Source of the DNA: Streptomyces spongiae
GTDB lineage: Bacteria > Actinomycetota > Actinomycetes > Streptomycetales > Streptomycetaceae
Length of the DNA stretch: 64,000 nt
Reading direction: 5' to 3'
NCBI RefSeq assembly: GCF_009377185.1
Contig: NZ_VJZC01000004.1
Location: 18,144 to 82,143 of the forward strand
Shown here: one piece after another, positions 63,390 to 64,000 of the stretch
How the letters are laid out: the number at the start of each line of letters is the position of its first letter
Numbering within the stretch: position 1 is the first letter of the stretch
The notes under the pieces: model-generated
Seen by the model: the letters and a program-made list of their open reading frames with translations, nothing else
What the model was told of the DNA's origin: nothing
The model's database searches: none
Program-made: the position numbers and the translations under genes

Positions 63390-63998
63390 TCAGATGAGGT
63401 GGCTGAACACGACGCAGACGGGAGAACCGGTACGGATGACCCGCCCGGTCTGCTCCAGGTGCCCGGCGCGGGTGACGCGGAAGGCGCAAATGGTGTGGGA
63501 AGCCTGGTTCGCCGCGTACAGGACACTGCCGGTCGGATCGAGGGCGAAGAACCGGGGCTGCTGCCCCGTGGTGGGACTCCAACGGGGACTGTGCGGGGTG
63601 CCGTCACCGTCGACGCGATAGGTGACGATGCTGTCGTGGCCGCGGTTGGAGGCGAACAGCAGGCGCCCGTCGGACGACAGCTGGATCTCGGCCGCGGTGC
63701 TGTCGCCGGTGAAGTCCGAGGGCAGGGTGGGCACCCAACTGTGCGGAACCAGGGACCCGTTGCGGGGGTCGATGCGATGGACGGTCACCTGGGAACTGAG
63801 TTCGTCGACGACGTAGGCCAGGGCGAGGCGGGGGTGGTAGGCGATGTGGCGGGGCCCGGCGCCGGCGCGGACCGTGGTGGCCGCGGGCGAGGAGAGGAGA
63901 AGGTGTCCGCTGGAGGAGTCATAGGTGAAGTGGTGGATCCGGTCGGTGCCTTTGTCGGGGACGTGGACGTGGTGGCCGCCGGGGGCGATGGGGATGTG
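63390..63998 (-). CDS. Lactonase-family seven-bladed beta-propeller protein, C-terminal part
   Basis: The frame is open to the window edge, so the 5' part is missing; about 202 residues are seen against roughly 340-370 for the family. Repeats of the propeller are visible: GGHHVHVPDKGTDRIHHFTY, PRHIAYHPRLALAYVVDEL, IQLSSDGRLLFASNRGHDSI and FALDPTGSVLYAANQASHTI. It resembles 6-phosphogluconolactonase-type (YbhE/Pgl) lactonases, which act on sugar lactones. The gene points toward the GntR gene and would be read before it, about 90 bp apart. Confidence 0.9.
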   Translation of the reverse strand, partial: HIPIAPGGHHVHVPDKGTDRIHHFTYDSSSGHLLLSSPAATTVRAGAGPRHIAYHPRLALAYVVDELSSQVTVHRIDPRNGSLVPHSWVPTLPSDFTGDSTAAEIQLSSDGRLLFASNRGHDSIVTYRVDGDGTPHSPRWSPTTGQQPRFFALDPTGSVLYAANQASHTICAFRVTRAGHLEQTGRVIRTGSPVCVVFSHLI

Positions 63999-64000
63999 AT

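Overview
The window looks like chromosomal DNA from a high-GC actinobacterium, most likely Streptomyces or a close relative. Coding positions are very GC-rich, GTG starts and 4-bp ATGA/GTGA gene overlaps are common, and the content is typical of the genus: a sugar ABC operon without its own ATPase, a large secreted S8 protease, a CotH-like protein, many one-component regulators, and GH2/GH26/GH36 enzymes. No rRNA, tRNA or CRISPR array was seen. All calls come from reading the sequence; no database search was possible.

Left part (1-21.5 kb): small-molecule catabolism. It holds an aldehyde dehydrogenase cut by the window edge, two amidohydrolases, a frameshifted NCS1-type permease, a YcaC-like isochorismatase-fold hydrolase, an MFS exporter/LysR pair, and AraC, TetR and GntR regulators. 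A minus-strand operon encodes a fused E1 alpha-beta 2-oxoacid dehydrogenase, its E2 and a malic enzyme. It is divergent from a VOC protein and a GntR regulator, with two near-identical palindromes in between. A decayed TetR gene beside the permease closely matches the intact TetR gene at 19.1 kb. The same 12-bp palindrome lies upstream of both the permease/TetR relic and the isochorismatase-fold gene. A broken DUF1275 gene and an AbiEii-type nucleotidyltransferase with a small partner close this part.

Middle (21.6-37 kb): a PucR-type regulator, a secreted subtilase of about 1090 residues, a DUF1269 protein, an alpha/beta hydrolase and a small secreted protein. A scarred region follows. It contains a chimeric relic joining a fatty-acyl-AMP ligase to an acyl-CoA dehydrogenase, a possible transketolase scrap, an SDR/BASS-transporter pair, a fragment of ilvD, and an IS5-family element (34724-36153) inserted into an older transposase.

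Right part (37-64 kb): a GH36 alpha-galactosidase, a ribosome-inactivating-protein gene (frameshifted), a CotH-like gene (frameshifted), a ThuA protein, and a self-contained class I P450 system (P450, ferredoxin reductase, 2Fe-2S ferredoxin) with a neighbouring frameshifted SMP-30 lactonase and an alpha/beta hydrolase. Next is a beta-mannan utilisation locus: secreted SGNH esterase, Tat-exported GH26 mannanase, ABC importer, GH2 beta-mannosidase, LacI regulator and a second SGNH hydrolase. With the GH36 enzyme this would handle galactomannan: outside cleavage and deacetylation, import, then hydrolysis to monosaccharides. The window ends with a sodium:solute symporter whose 3' end overlaps a convergent GntR gene, and a beta-propeller lactonase cut by the right edge.

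At least nine single-base frame breaks occur in otherwise well-conserved genes. Some genes are clearly decayed (TetR, DUF1275, ilvD, FAAL/ACAD). Others (permease, RIP, SMP-30, CotH, IS accessory ORF) could be recent mutations or sequencing indels, and should be treated as provisional pseudogenes.
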